From Pseudomonadales bacterium (lineage in GTDB: Bacteria; Pseudomonadota; Gammaproteobacteria; Pseudomonadales; Azotimanducaceae), in assembly GCA_029249645.1 (NCBI GenBank), contig JAQWWC010000123.1, positions 1 through 38,229 on the forward strand: a stretch of DNA of 38,229 nt, given 5' to 3'. A program made the position numbers and the translations under genes. The notes under the pieces were generated by a model that did not search any database, was not told the DNA's origin, and saw only the letters and a program-made list of their open reading frames with translations. The number at the start of each line of letters is the position of its first letter. The stretch's first letter is position 1. This document shows positions 24,018 through 32,136 of the stretch, one piece after another.

Positions 24018-26120
24018 TTACTGGTCCAACGACGCAAAGGTTTTCCCTTCCGCCACGAGTCGTTCAAGCAATGGCGCAGGCTTCCAAGCTTCATCTCCCG
24101 TTTCGGTATAAAACCGCTGGATATCTGCCAGGACGCTACTGAGTCCTTGGGCATCGGCAAACCACATCGGGCCACCAACATGATTTGGAAAGCCATAACC
24201 ATTCACGTAGACCGTATCAATATCGCCGGCCCGCAACGCATGGCCTTCGTCTAACAATTGGGCGCCAATATTCACTAAGGGATAAATACAACGCTTGAGA
24301 ATCTCTTCATCAGAAAAAACCTTACGTTGATAGCCTAAGTTCTCAGAAACGCGCTCGATCACCTCCAACGCAATCGGGTCGACCACCGGCGTTCGATCGC
24401 CACTTTCATACCGGTAATACCCTAAGCCGTTTTTCTGACCGTACCGGTCCATTTCACACAGCGCATCCGGAATCCGAGCGGTGATATCATTCGAGCCACC
24501 GCGCATTTTTCTGGCACGCCAACCAAGATCAAGGCCGACCATATCTGCCATCGCAAACGGCCCCATAGCCAGGCCAAAGTTATAGATCACCGCATCAACC
24601 TGCTCAGGGCTCGCGCCTTCGAGAATCATTAGGTTCGCCTGACGACTGTAGCCTCCGATCATGCGATTACCGATAAAACCCGGGCAATTGCCAGCCATAA
24701 CGCTCACTTTACCGAGCCGCTTACCCAGCGCCATCGCAGTCCCAAGCGCTTCAGGTGACGACTTCGCACCCCGAACTACCTCAAGCAGGCGCATCACATT
24801 AGCCGGACTGAAAAAATGCATGCCACACACGAATTCGGGACGGCTTGTGCTCGCAGCAATCGCGTCAATATCTAGGCCGGAGGTATTACTAGCGAGCAAA
24901 GCCCCTGGCTTCATAATGCCATCCAATTTCACGAAAATTTCTTTCTTTAAGTCTAGATTTTCATAAACAGCCTCAACCACAACATCCGCTTGGCCGAACG
25001 CTTCAAGGCTATCTGCAGGCTCGATAAGCGCCATACGCTGGTCCATCGCAACCTGAGACAACCGGCCCTTTGCAACAGTTCTCGCATAATTACCTTCGAT
25101 CACTTTTAGGCCCCGCTTTAAGCCTTCAGGATCATTGTCATGGAGCTGCACCGCGATGCCCGCGTTGGCAAAACACATCGCTATCCCACCGCCCATAGTA
25201 CCCGCTCCAATAACGGCTGCTTTTTGCACGTCGATAAGAGGCATATCCTTCGATAACCCGGGAATTTTATTGGCCGCGCGTTCTGCAAAGAAGATATGGA
25301 TCAAGGCCTCTCGTTGTGGGTCGCCCAAACAAGCTGCAAAGCACGCGCGCTCGACCGCCATGCCGGCCTCGAAGTCATCCGAAGTGACTGCCGCTTCAAT
25401 ACATTTCAGGATCTGAGCTGGCGCAAATTGACCGCGATGGGTCTTATCCAGATTGGCTGCCGCCTTGGTGAATAAATCAGACTGATTACGATCAGCGAGC
25501 ACTTTATCCGATAGATCTCTAATCTTTCGCGTCGGGCTGCCTCGGCCTGTGAGGTCTGCAGCAAAAGTTAACGCGGCTTCAACAACATTTTCGTCAACCA
25601 CCTGATCAACAATGCCCATTTTAAATGCTGCAGGCGCCAGAACGGGATTGCCGGAGATAATCATCGGAATTGCAGCCTCAGCACCAATGAGCCTTGGCAG
25701 TCTCTGAGTTCCGCCAGCGCCCGGCAAAAGTCCCAGTTTGACTTCCGGCAAGCCCAATGGCGCGGTCGCTAAAGCGACACGATAATCACAACACAAAGCC
25801 ACTTCTAGACCACCACCAAAAGCGGTTCCATTGATCGCTGCGATGACTGGTTTCGTACTGCCCTCCATCAGATCTAGGACCTGATTCAATCCAGCACCTT
25901 CGGATGCAGCCGCACCAAACTCACTGATATCGGCGCCAGCAATAAAAGCTCGATTTAAGCCAGTCACAACAATCGTTTTAATGTCATCATCGTCTAGTGC
26001 CCGGGTCATACCGTCGAACAAACCTTGGCGCACCCCAGATGACAAGGGATTAACGGGCGGGTTATCGATGCTCAACAGCGCAGACGCTCCACGCACTTCA
26101 TAATGTACTGATCCTTTCAC
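24018..26120 (-). CDS. Two-domain enoyl-CoA hydratase / 3-hydroxyacyl-CoA dehydrogenase (MFE-1/FadJ-like)
   Basis: A 700-residue bifunctional beta-oxidation enzyme. The N-terminal crotonase domain keeps both acid/base glutamates, E106 in GGGLEVALCCDYR and E126 in GLPEVKLGLLPGAGGTQR. The NAD-binding domain begins at about residue 302 with VIGAGTMGGGIAMCFA, and the dehydrogenase histidine is in CGMHFFSPANVMRL. Two C-terminal 3-hydroxyacyl-CoA dehydrogenase repeats follow. The order and length fit L-specific MFE-1 (peroxisomal EHHADH) and FadJ/FadB types. The start is a GTG at 26120 with AAGGAG 6 nt upstream. It heads an operon with a membrane protein and an acyl-CoA-dehydrogenase-like protein, and is divergent from the amidohydrolase gene. 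Confidence 0.94.
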   Translation of the reverse strand: MKGSVHYEVRGASALLSIDNPPVNPLSSGVRQGLFDGMTRALDDDDIKTIVVTGLNRAFIAGADISEFGAAASEGAGLNQVLDLMEGSTKPVIAAINGTAFGGGLEVALCCDYRVALATAPLGLPEVKLGLLPGAGGTQRLPRLIGAEAAIPMIISGNPVLAPAAFKMGIVDQVVDENVVEAALTFAADLTGRGSPTRKIRDLSDKVLADRNQSDLFTKAAANLDKTHRGQFAPAQILKCIEAAVTSDDFEAGMAVERACFAACLGDPQREALIHIFFAERAANKIPGLSKDMPLIDVQKAAVIGAGTMGGGIAMCFANAGIAVQLHDNDPEGLKRGLKVIEGNYARTVAKGRLSQVAMDQRMALIEPADSLEAFGQADVVVEAVYENLDLKKEIFVKLDGIMKPGALLASNTSGLDIDAIAASTSRPEFVCGMHFFSPANVMRLLEVVRGAKSSPEALGTAMALGKRLGKVSVMAGNCPGFIGNRMIGGYSRQANLMILEGASPEQVDAVIYNFGLAMGPFAMADMVGLDLGWRARKMRGGSNDITARIPDALCEMDRYGQKNGLGYYRYESGDRTPVVDPIALEVIERVSENLGYQRKVFSDEEILKRCIYPLVNIGAQLLDEGHALRAGDIDTVYVNGYGFPNHVGGPMWFADAQGLSSVLADIQRFYTETGDEAWKPAPLLERLVAEGKTFASLDQ

Positions 26121-26280
26121 GAACGCTCCTTTTAGCTAGCCACAGAAAAGACCTGAGTATAACTGGCTTTCTGCATTTTGGGACAGCATGACCGAGCGCT
26201 TTGCATTTGTTTTGGTGCTTTGGTCACGATACGCTCCTAGAAGGACTATTCACCCAACCTTAATCTGAGGCAGCAAGACT

Positions 26281-27300
26281 ATGGTCGATCAAAACCGTAC
26301 GCAATCCTGGTTGGATCAAGGCGCCGAAGCCACCATCGAGCCCGATCAAAGGATTATTGATCCGCATCATCACCTATGGCGACGGCCCCAGAATGACTAT
26401 TTAATCCCTGACCTTTGGCGCGACACCAGCAGCGGGCATAAGGTCATGATGACCGTTTTCGTAGAATGTGGAGCCGAGTACCGTACCGATGGCCCAGAGG
26501 AAGCGCGCTCGCTTGGCGAAACTGCGTTTGTTGCAAAGCAAGCCGAGCTCAGTCGGGATGATCCTGAGCAAGCCGCCATAGCCGGCATTGTCGGTAAAGT
26601 TGATCTGAGGTTACCGGTCGCCACCCTCCTTAGGCTCCTAGGCCAGCATCGTGCAATGGGGCAGGGCTTGTTTTGCGGAATTCGGCATGCGGGGGCCCAT
26701 GCGCTTTACCCCGAAACCCTCACCATTCCGGGCCGAGCGCCTAAAGATCTTTATCAGGATCCAGATTACCGCCGAGGCGTACGGGAACTTGGGCAACAAA
26801 ACTTAACCTTCGATACCTGGCACTACCACCACCAGAACCAAGATTTTATAGACCTTGCTCAAGCATGTCCTGAGACGGTGATCATCCTGGATCATTTTGG
26901 CACCCCTCTCGGAGTGGGCCCATTCAAAGATCAACGCGAAGAAATTTTTGTGCAATGGCAAAGGGATATGGCGGTTTTAGCCCAAAAGTGTCCTAACGTA
27001 GTCGCCAAGCTTGGCGGCCTTGCCATGCCGGACAATGGATTTGGTTGGAGTGAACGCGATCGGCCTGCTAGCAGTGATGAGTTCGTCACGGCCCAAGCGC
27101 GGTATTATCATCATATGATCGACTGCTTTGGCCCAGACCGCTGTATGTTTGAAAGTAATTTTCCAGTCGACAAACGCTCTATCAGTTACAACACGCTCTA
27201 TAACGGGTTGAAGAAAATCGCAAATGACTGCGCGCCGGATATCAAAGATCAATTGTTTTATGGCACGGCAGCAAGGGTCTACGGGCTTACTGACCCTTGA
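26281..27300 (+). CDS. Amidohydrolase family 2 metal-dependent hydrolase
   Basis: A 339-residue TIM-barrel protein of the PF04909 type. It has IIDPHHHLWRRP (H29-H31) for the first metal ligands, VECGAEYRTDGP, DHFGTPLGVGP, and the late ESNFPVDKRS aspartate region. Members hydrolyse lactones or decarboxylate or open aromatic-derived acids. The family cannot be assigned a single reaction from sequence, and no partner enzyme is adjacent. GAGG lies 9 nt before the ATG. A 160-bp gap separates it from the divergent beta-oxidation operon, whose promoter shares this region. Confidence 0.88.
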   Translation: MVDQNRTQSWLDQGAEATIEPDQRIIDPHHHLWRRPQNDYLIPDLWRDTSSGHKVMMTVFVECGAEYRTDGPEEARSLGETAFVAKQAELSRDDPEQAAIAGIVGKVDLRLPVATLLRLLGQHRAMGQGLFCGIRHAGAHALYPETLTIPGRAPKDLYQDPDYRRGVRELGQQNLTFDTWHYHHQNQDFIDLAQACPETVIILDHFGTPLGVGPFKDQREEIFVQWQRDMAVLAQKCPNVVAKLGGLAMPDNGFGWSERDRPASSDEFVTAQARYYHHMIDCFGPDRCMFESNFPVDKRSISYNTLYNGLKKIANDCAPDIKDQLFYGTAARVYGLTDP

Positions 27301-27333
27301 AACATTCTGAGACATTAACTCAAACACGATTTT

Positions 27334-27357
27334 AGCGAACCGACAAAAAGTTTCGCT
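27334..27357. terminator. Weak hairpin between convergent genes
   Basis: AGCGAA (27334-27339) and TTCGCT (27352-27357) can pair around an A-rich loop, followed on the plus strand by TTTA. It lies 34 bp after the amidohydrolase stop. Too short a T-run to be convincing. Confidence 0.25.
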
Positions 27358-27558
27358 TTACCCTCAGGAAGTTCCTGACCCCTTTCGCCTCAGCCCGCAA
27401 CCGAGATTTACCAAACTAATCCGGAGAGCCTGAGGCCTTGACTCTGAATCCTTACACTGGACTGCGGTTCAGGCGCGGCCAATCTTAGGTAGCCGACAGC
27501 AGCAGCGTCTTAACGAGCCAACTGGCGCGTTACAGCAACACCCACGCCCCATAACGCG

Positions 27559-28389
27559 CTATTGGGCCTTATAAGCGACGGGCCTTTCATTGGCAATCAC
27601 CGATACGCGCTCACCGTAGCGACTGCCCGGGTAATAATCCCATACAGAATGATGCTGGGTACAGCGATTATCCCAAAGTACTAAGGTATTCGGCGCCCAG
27701 GAAACCCGCGCGGTTAGCTTTGGCGTACTGTCGATATGGCGAAACAGGAACTGCAGCAACGCACTGCTCTCCCGAGCGCTTAAGCCCTTGATCCGACTGG
27801 TAAAACCGCTGTTCACGTAGAGCACTGCTCGACCTGTCTCAGGATGCTGAGCAATAACTGGGTGCTCGTTCCTCGGATAACCGCCTTCCGGCGGCACGGA
27901 TTTATAGGCGCCAACATAAGGCAAAGCACCATCGTGCACCGCCGTGAGCCCCGACAAAAACGCTTTCATCGGATTGGAGAGCAACTCAAAAGCAAGATAC
28001 ATATCAGCAAACAACGTGTCTCCACCACCTTCCCCGGGGGTCTCTGTGACATACAGAAGTGAGCATTGTGGTGGCAGCGCATCGCACGTGACGTCGGTAT
28101 GCCAGCCCTCGCCTGCGGTATAGGCTGATTGCGCATTGGTTGCGACTCGTAAAATGTGGGGATCGCCCTTCTGCTGTCGGGCGTGCATCGGATGGGTATG
28201 CAGCGCGCCAAAACAACTGGCAAAGGCTTTGTGCTGCGTCTGAGATAAGGTCTGGTCTGGAAACACCAGTACCGAGTGTTCTAGATAAATCGCTTTGAGC
28301 GCCTGAAAGGCTGAATCGCTCATAGGTTCGGATAGATCAACGCCCTGCACGATGGCCCCTAAGTGCGGGGTTAGCGGTTGGATATGCAT
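27559..28389 (-). CDS. TauD/TfdA-family Fe(II)/2-oxoglutarate dioxygenase
   Basis: A 276-residue oxygenase. The facial triad is H97 and D99 in GEGWHTDVTCD and H246 in RCTQHHSVWDYY; R261 of YGERVSVI lies 15 residues further, as in TauD, and should bind 2-oxoglutarate. Members cleave sulfonates, aryloxyacetates or other substrates by hydroxylation; no sulfonate or phenoxyacetate transporter is nearby, so the substrate is open. AAAAAGGAGG, 8 nt before the ATG, is a very strong ribosome-binding site and lies inside the last member of an 18-bp tandem repeat series. The gene is downstream of an alkaline-phosphatase-family gene on the same strand, 143 bp apart. Confidence 0.93.
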   Translation of the reverse strand: MHIQPLTPHLGAIVQGVDLSEPMSDSAFQALKAIYLEHSVLVFPDQTLSQTQHKAFASCFGALHTHPMHARQQKGDPHILRVATNAQSAYTAGEGWHTDVTCDALPPQCSLLYVTETPGEGGGDTLFADMYLAFELLSNPMKAFLSGLTAVHDGALPYVGAYKSVPPEGGYPRNEHPVIAQHPETGRAVLYVNSGFTSRIKGLSARESSALLQFLFRHIDSTPKLTARVSWAPNTLVLWDNRCTQHHSVWDYYPGSRYGERVSVIANERPVAYKAQ

Positions 28390-28410
28390 TGGCTTGCCTC
28401 CTTTTTAATG

Positions 28411-28462
28411 TGCCAAAGCTTTCTAATGGCCAAAAGCTTTTTAATGGGACAAAGCATTTATG
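28411..28462. repeat. Imperfect 18-bp tandem repeats in the dioxygenase leader
   Basis: Read on the minus strand towards the gene: CATAAATGCTTTGTCC (28447-28462), CATTAAAAAGCTTTTGGC (28429-28446) and CATTAGAAAGCTTTGGCA (28411-28428). A fourth, diverged unit (28391-28410) carries the ribosome-binding site AAAAAGGAGG. Copies differ by single bases and by one short deletion. AAAAGCTTTT in the middle unit is a 10-bp palindrome. Confidence 0.7.
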
Positions 28463-28532
28463 GCTCCAATCTTTGACCGATCAAGCCATCATCCTCCGTG
28501 CTTGCAGACCTGTCTAGACCATGACGGCAGCC

Positions 28533-30230
28533 CTATTCGCCCCCCTCAGGTTGGCTTCGTGAAATGCGTGTCAGATCCAGCACGACACCATCGAGTGGCT
28601 TACCAGGCTCAACGCCCAGATAATGCGCAAGGGTTGCGGCGATGTCGATGCTATAAGCCGGCCCAGGGACATCCCCAGCCTTGATCCCCGCGCCATAAAA
28701 CACGATTGGAATATCCCGATCATAGTTGTGCGGAGAGCCATGGGTTGTGCCCAGCTCGTCAACGAGGCAGCCTTCGACCATTTGGACCAGAACGTCCCCC
28801 ATCCGATCCGGCACTATGCTGCGCTGCATCGCCTCCGCAAGTTCGCCTGAGGCATTCGACAAAGCATCGATACGCCACGCTTTTTCGATTTCAGGCTTTG
28901 ATTCAAGATAGCTAATCACCTCTGTCACCACAGCGGCACGCGTTAATCCGAATTCTGACAAGCCTTCTTCCGGAACATAAAGATGCCCCCCATCGAGAGA
29001 AAGCAAGCTTCTCGGATCCCCAAATGGCCAGGTAAAGGTCTTGTAGAGATGCCAATTCAAACCAAGATAAAGCGCCTCCGGCGTCAATCTACCGGTATCA
29101 GAGGGGCAGCTAAGCGTATTAACCTCATGCGTCCACTCCGGCAATTCCGCCACACCATGATCCGCCGTCAATACGACCCAATAATTGTCAACGCCTAGTC
29201 GCTCATCGAGCAGGTTGAAAAACGTTCCAAGCATTTGGTCCAATCGAGCAAGGCTGTCGGCGGCCTCGGCACTCCTCGGACCATACAAATGCCCTACTGT
29301 ATCGGTGGCAGACAAACTGATTGATAACAAATCCATTGCCGCGCCTTGGCCTATAGCCTCTTCAATCAACATTAACTGTGCCAGTTCCATCGTGGCTTCA
29401 TCGATAAAAGGTGACACGTAAACCTGTTTTGCAATCTCCTCAAACGTGCCTTCCATGAGCGGATGTCCACTGACACGTTCATACCGCGTATCTTCACCCT
29501 CATAATCGTCGGCGCGCACGCCATCTGCCGAGTGTGTCCAGCGCTCAGGAAACCCTTGCATAAACCCGTCAACGGCGGGGTCCTGACCATTGAAAGTCCG
29601 CAGGTATTGTGGCAACTGATCCTCGTAGTAGCCACTGGTCGTGAATCGCCCTTGTGCTGAGTCATACCAATACACCCCATCAGGGTGCACCCCCGCGAGC
29701 GTAATCGCGGCGCGATCCTTTGCCGAAACCGCAAAGACGCGATGATTAGGGTTTTTGGCTTTCAGCCAGTCACCTAGGGTGTCCGCCCTAAGATTGCTCG
29801 GACTGCGACCCTTCGAGCCGCCCAACACTCGGTGCGAAGGATCGTCCGAGCCGACACAATACCGAGCCTCGCCCGTTTCGCGATCTAAAAACGAGTTGCT
29901 GGGCAAACCATGACCTGCTGGGTTTAACCCCGTCAAGATCGAGGCATGCCCGGGACAGGTTGTCGTAATTCCATGGGCCAGTTGCCCTTCGATGAAAATC
30001 CGCCCAGCTTCTTTGAGCCGTCCCAATCCAGCCTCGCTCGACTCAAACAAGCGATCACGACGCAACTGGTCAATCGCAATGACCACCACGAGCTTTGGCG
30101 CCGTGGAAACCGCTAGAGCGCCATTATCAGGCTGCGTTAACCCTAAAGCTTGTCCCCAAGTTAAGCCGAGCAGGATCGCAGCAACCACGCCAGAGCCCCG
30201 CCGCAAAACCTGTTTAACGTTTATCATCAT
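28533..30230 (-). CDS. Exported alkaline-phosphatase-family protein (PafA/NPP type)
   Basis: A 565-residue hydrolase with a signal peptide (basic start KQVLRR, hydrophobic core about 14-29, cleavage likely near residues 29-32), so it acts in the periplasm. Metal-binding aspartate D54 is in VVVIAIDQLRRD, a threonine nucleophile lies in TTTCPGHASILTG (89-101), and ADHGVAELPEW supplies the second metal aspartate and histidine, followed by a late H in THGSPHNYD. This matches the phosphodiesterase/PafA branch of the alkaline phosphatase superfamily, which uses threonine rather than serine. It overlaps the cyclophilin gene by 4 nt (ATGA), so the two are co-translated. It probably frees phosphate from esters. 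Confidence 0.93.
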   Translation of the reverse strand: MMINVKQVLRRGSGVVAAILLGLTWGQALGLTQPDNGALAVSTAPKLVVVIAIDQLRRDRLFESSEAGLGRLKEAGRIFIEGQLAHGITTTCPGHASILTGLNPAGHGLPSNSFLDRETGEARYCVGSDDPSHRVLGGSKGRSPSNLRADTLGDWLKAKNPNHRVFAVSAKDRAAITLAGVHPDGVYWYDSAQGRFTTSGYYEDQLPQYLRTFNGQDPAVDGFMQGFPERWTHSADGVRADDYEGEDTRYERVSGHPLMEGTFEEIAKQVYVSPFIDEATMELAQLMLIEEAIGQGAAMDLLSISLSATDTVGHLYGPRSAEAADSLARLDQMLGTFFNLLDERLGVDNYWVVLTADHGVAELPEWTHEVNTLSCPSDTGRLTPEALYLGLNWHLYKTFTWPFGDPRSLLSLDGGHLYVPEEGLSEFGLTRAAVVTEVISYLESKPEIEKAWRIDALSNASGELAEAMQRSIVPDRMGDVLVQMVEGCLVDELGTTHGSPHNYDRDIPIVFYGAGIKAGDVPGPAYSIDIAATLAHYLGVEPGKPLDGVVLDLTRISRSQPEGGE

Positions 30231-30907
30231 GGTAATCGCCTAATTGAGAGAATGGTGATGGGTTCTTTTGGAACATCAAAAAAATCAGCTTGCGTGCCCG
30301 TTGCAACCTGCTCAATCGCTTTCACGACGGAAAACCCATCAATGACACGACCAAACACAGCGTAACCAAAACTTTTACACCGTTTTGGTTTGAACAAGCC
30401 ACGGTCCGCTCGTGCCGCCGCGGCCGCCTCTTCCTCGCGGCTGCAGCTATCGTCCTGATGATCTAACCGCGTGTTATCCGAAACATTGATAAAGAACTGA
30501 TTGGTGGCGCTATCAATTTCGGCCATCCTAGCCATCGCAATCGTGCCGGCTTCATTTCGCAACCCATTGTCTGCTTCGTTGAGAAGATTCGCGCCCGAAG
30601 GGCTTTCGGTCAAGTCACGATAATGACCACCACCCTGAATCATGAACCCTTCAATCACGCGATGAAAAATCGTATTGTCGTAGCCTGATTGGTCAACATA
30701 TTGCAAAAAATTTGCAACCGTTGCAGGCGCAGCATTAGCATTTAGCTCAAGGGTGATGTCGCCTTGTGTCGTCTGTATTGCGACTCGAACCGGATCAGCG
30801 GCCGCTGCACCGCCGCCGCAAACCAGCACTAGCAACCCTAGGCCACGAATCAAAAACTTAAAGGCCCTTTTTGCGTATTGCCTCGCCACCACCATCATCC
30901 CCTGCAT
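30227..30907 (-). CDS. Exported cyclophilin-type peptidyl-prolyl isomerase
   Basis: A 226-residue folding enzyme. An N-terminal hydrophobic stretch (about 20-36, ending AAAADPV) looks like a signal peptide, so it should act in the periplasm. The cyclophilin core has FHRVIEGFMIQGGGHY and QFFINVSDN, and ends with GYAVFGRVIDGFSVVKAI. An unusual charged insert, LDHQDDSCSREEEAAAAARADRG, lies between the QFFIN strand and the last core strand; two cysteines there (SC and RC) could form a disulfide. It overlaps the phosphatase gene by 4 nt and probably helps fold that or other exported proteins. Several methionine and GTG codons near the start leave the exact start open. Confidence 0.92.
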   Translation of the reverse strand: MQGMMVVARQYAKRAFKFLIRGLGLLVLVCGGGAAAADPVRVAIQTTQGDITLELNANAAPATVANFLQYVDQSGYDNTIFHRVIEGFMIQGGGHYRDLTESPSGANLLNEADNGLRNEAGTIAMARMAEIDSATNQFFINVSDNTRLDHQDDSCSREEEAAAAARADRGLFKPKRCKSFGYAVFGRVIDGFSVVKAIEQVATGTQADFFDVPKEPITILSIRRLP

Positions 30908-31413
30908 GCATGAAAAACTCTGAAGTCAGGCTTGCTTGCTAACATCCACTTTTCGAATGCGAAAACCTTAAGATGCAACTTTCGACCCGAACGCGGCAGA
31001 TGTTCTCACCCTAGGCTCTCGGCGACAACATTATAATTAGCGCCAACCCACCCAATCAATCCGAACACAGCCAATTTTGGCCCTATTTAAAATATTCCAG
31101 CTCGTCTGAGTAATTAACTTTTTGGATCAAGTCACTGTTTTAGATTCAGGCTGGGAGGCGTATTGCGCCCTAGATTGTTGCCACACACTCAGAAAACCTT
31201 ACATCGCCGCAAGCGTTGCCCCGCGCATTCGAACCCGACCAGACTGACCAGTCGCCGCCAAACTTCCCTCAAACCACCCCATTCTTACCAACCCTGTTTT
31301 CCGCGCCTTAGTCTTGCATTGTTTCTCTCATTGTCTCTCTGCCAAGACTCGCTTTGCCAAATCCGCAATTAAGCTGTTATCGTCTTTAATCCTTCAATCG
31401 AGAGCACCGTCTT
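30908..31413. other. Divergent intergenic region between cyclophilin and SDR genes
   Basis: About 500 bp without a supportable gene. The 69-codon plus-strand frame at 31163-31372 is a low-complexity R/T/L run with no ribosome-binding site. Promoters for both neighbours must lie here, but I cannot point to a clear -35/-10 pair. Confidence 0.45.
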
Positions 31414-32127
31414 ATGTCTCTGCATGAAAAAAATGTCGTTGTTATTGGTGGCACCTCAGGCATTGGTCTCGCCACAGCCGTCATGGCACAAGCAGCCGGC
31501 GCAAACGTTTGGGCAGCGAGTCGAACACAGGAAAAGATCTCGCAAGCAGCCGCCCTGCATCCTCTGATTCAATTTTCACAAGTCGACACTCATGACCCCG
31601 ATGGCTTAAAGGCTCTGTTCGCGTCGGTGGGTCACATCGATCATCTTGTAGGCGCGGCGACCGGGGCGACTCGAACCACCGCGCCCTTTATGGACCAGAC
31701 CGATGATCAATTTAGAGCAGCCTTTGACAAGTTTTGGGGTTACACCCACGTTGTTCGCTCGGGCGTGCCCTTCCTATCCGAAAACGCATCCATCACGCTC
31801 GTTTCGGGTACGCCAGCAAGACGCTGTAATCCTGGCATGATCTCCGTTTCTTGTACCGGTTGCGCCGTCGAAGGCCTCGTCCGCGCACTCGCAAAAGAGC
31901 TGGCGCCGAGGCGGGTTAATGCTGTGGCGCCAGGCATCATTGATACCCCAATGTTCGATCACTTTGGGGATAAAAAATCCGCTACGATGGCGGCGATCGG
32001 TAAGGGCATGCCGCTTGGCCGAGTCGGCCTGCCCGAGGAGGTCGCAGAAGCGCTAATCCTTGCGATGGCAAACCATTATATGACCGGGGTTGTCATCGAC
32101 ATTGATGGCGGCGCGTTACTTGCCTAA
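31414..32127 (+). CDS. SDR-family protein lacking the Y-x3-K catalytic pair
   Basis: A 237-residue Rossmann-fold protein. GGTSGIG (12-18) and GRVGLPEEVAEALILAMA near the end are standard for the family, and VNAVAPGIIDTPM follows the expected active-site position. The active-site stretch reads SGTPARRCNPGMISVSCTGC; aligned by eye, the catalytic tyrosine is V145 and the lysine is G149. It may be a non-catalytic binding protein or use another mechanism; some SDR subfamilies with a similar N/C-x-G-A-V-E-G-L segment are known. The ribosome-binding site is weak. It ends 10 bp from the stop of the convergent EAL gene. Confidence 0.87.
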   Translation: MSLHEKNVVVIGGTSGIGLATAVMAQAAGANVWAASRTQEKISQAAALHPLIQFSQVDTHDPDGLKALFASVGHIDHLVGAATGATRTTAPFMDQTDDQFRAAFDKFWGYTHVVRSGVPFLSENASITLVSGTPARRCNPGMISVSCTGCAVEGLVRALAKELAPRRVNAVAPGIIDTPMFDHFGDKKSATMAAIGKGMPLGRVGLPEEVAEALILAMANHYMTGVVIDIDGGALLA

Positions 32128-32136
32128 CAAATGATT

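Noticed and set aside
31163-31372. 69-residue plus-strand frame between the cyclophilin and SDR genes
   Set aside because: Low-complexity composition, no start signal and no homology I can recognise.
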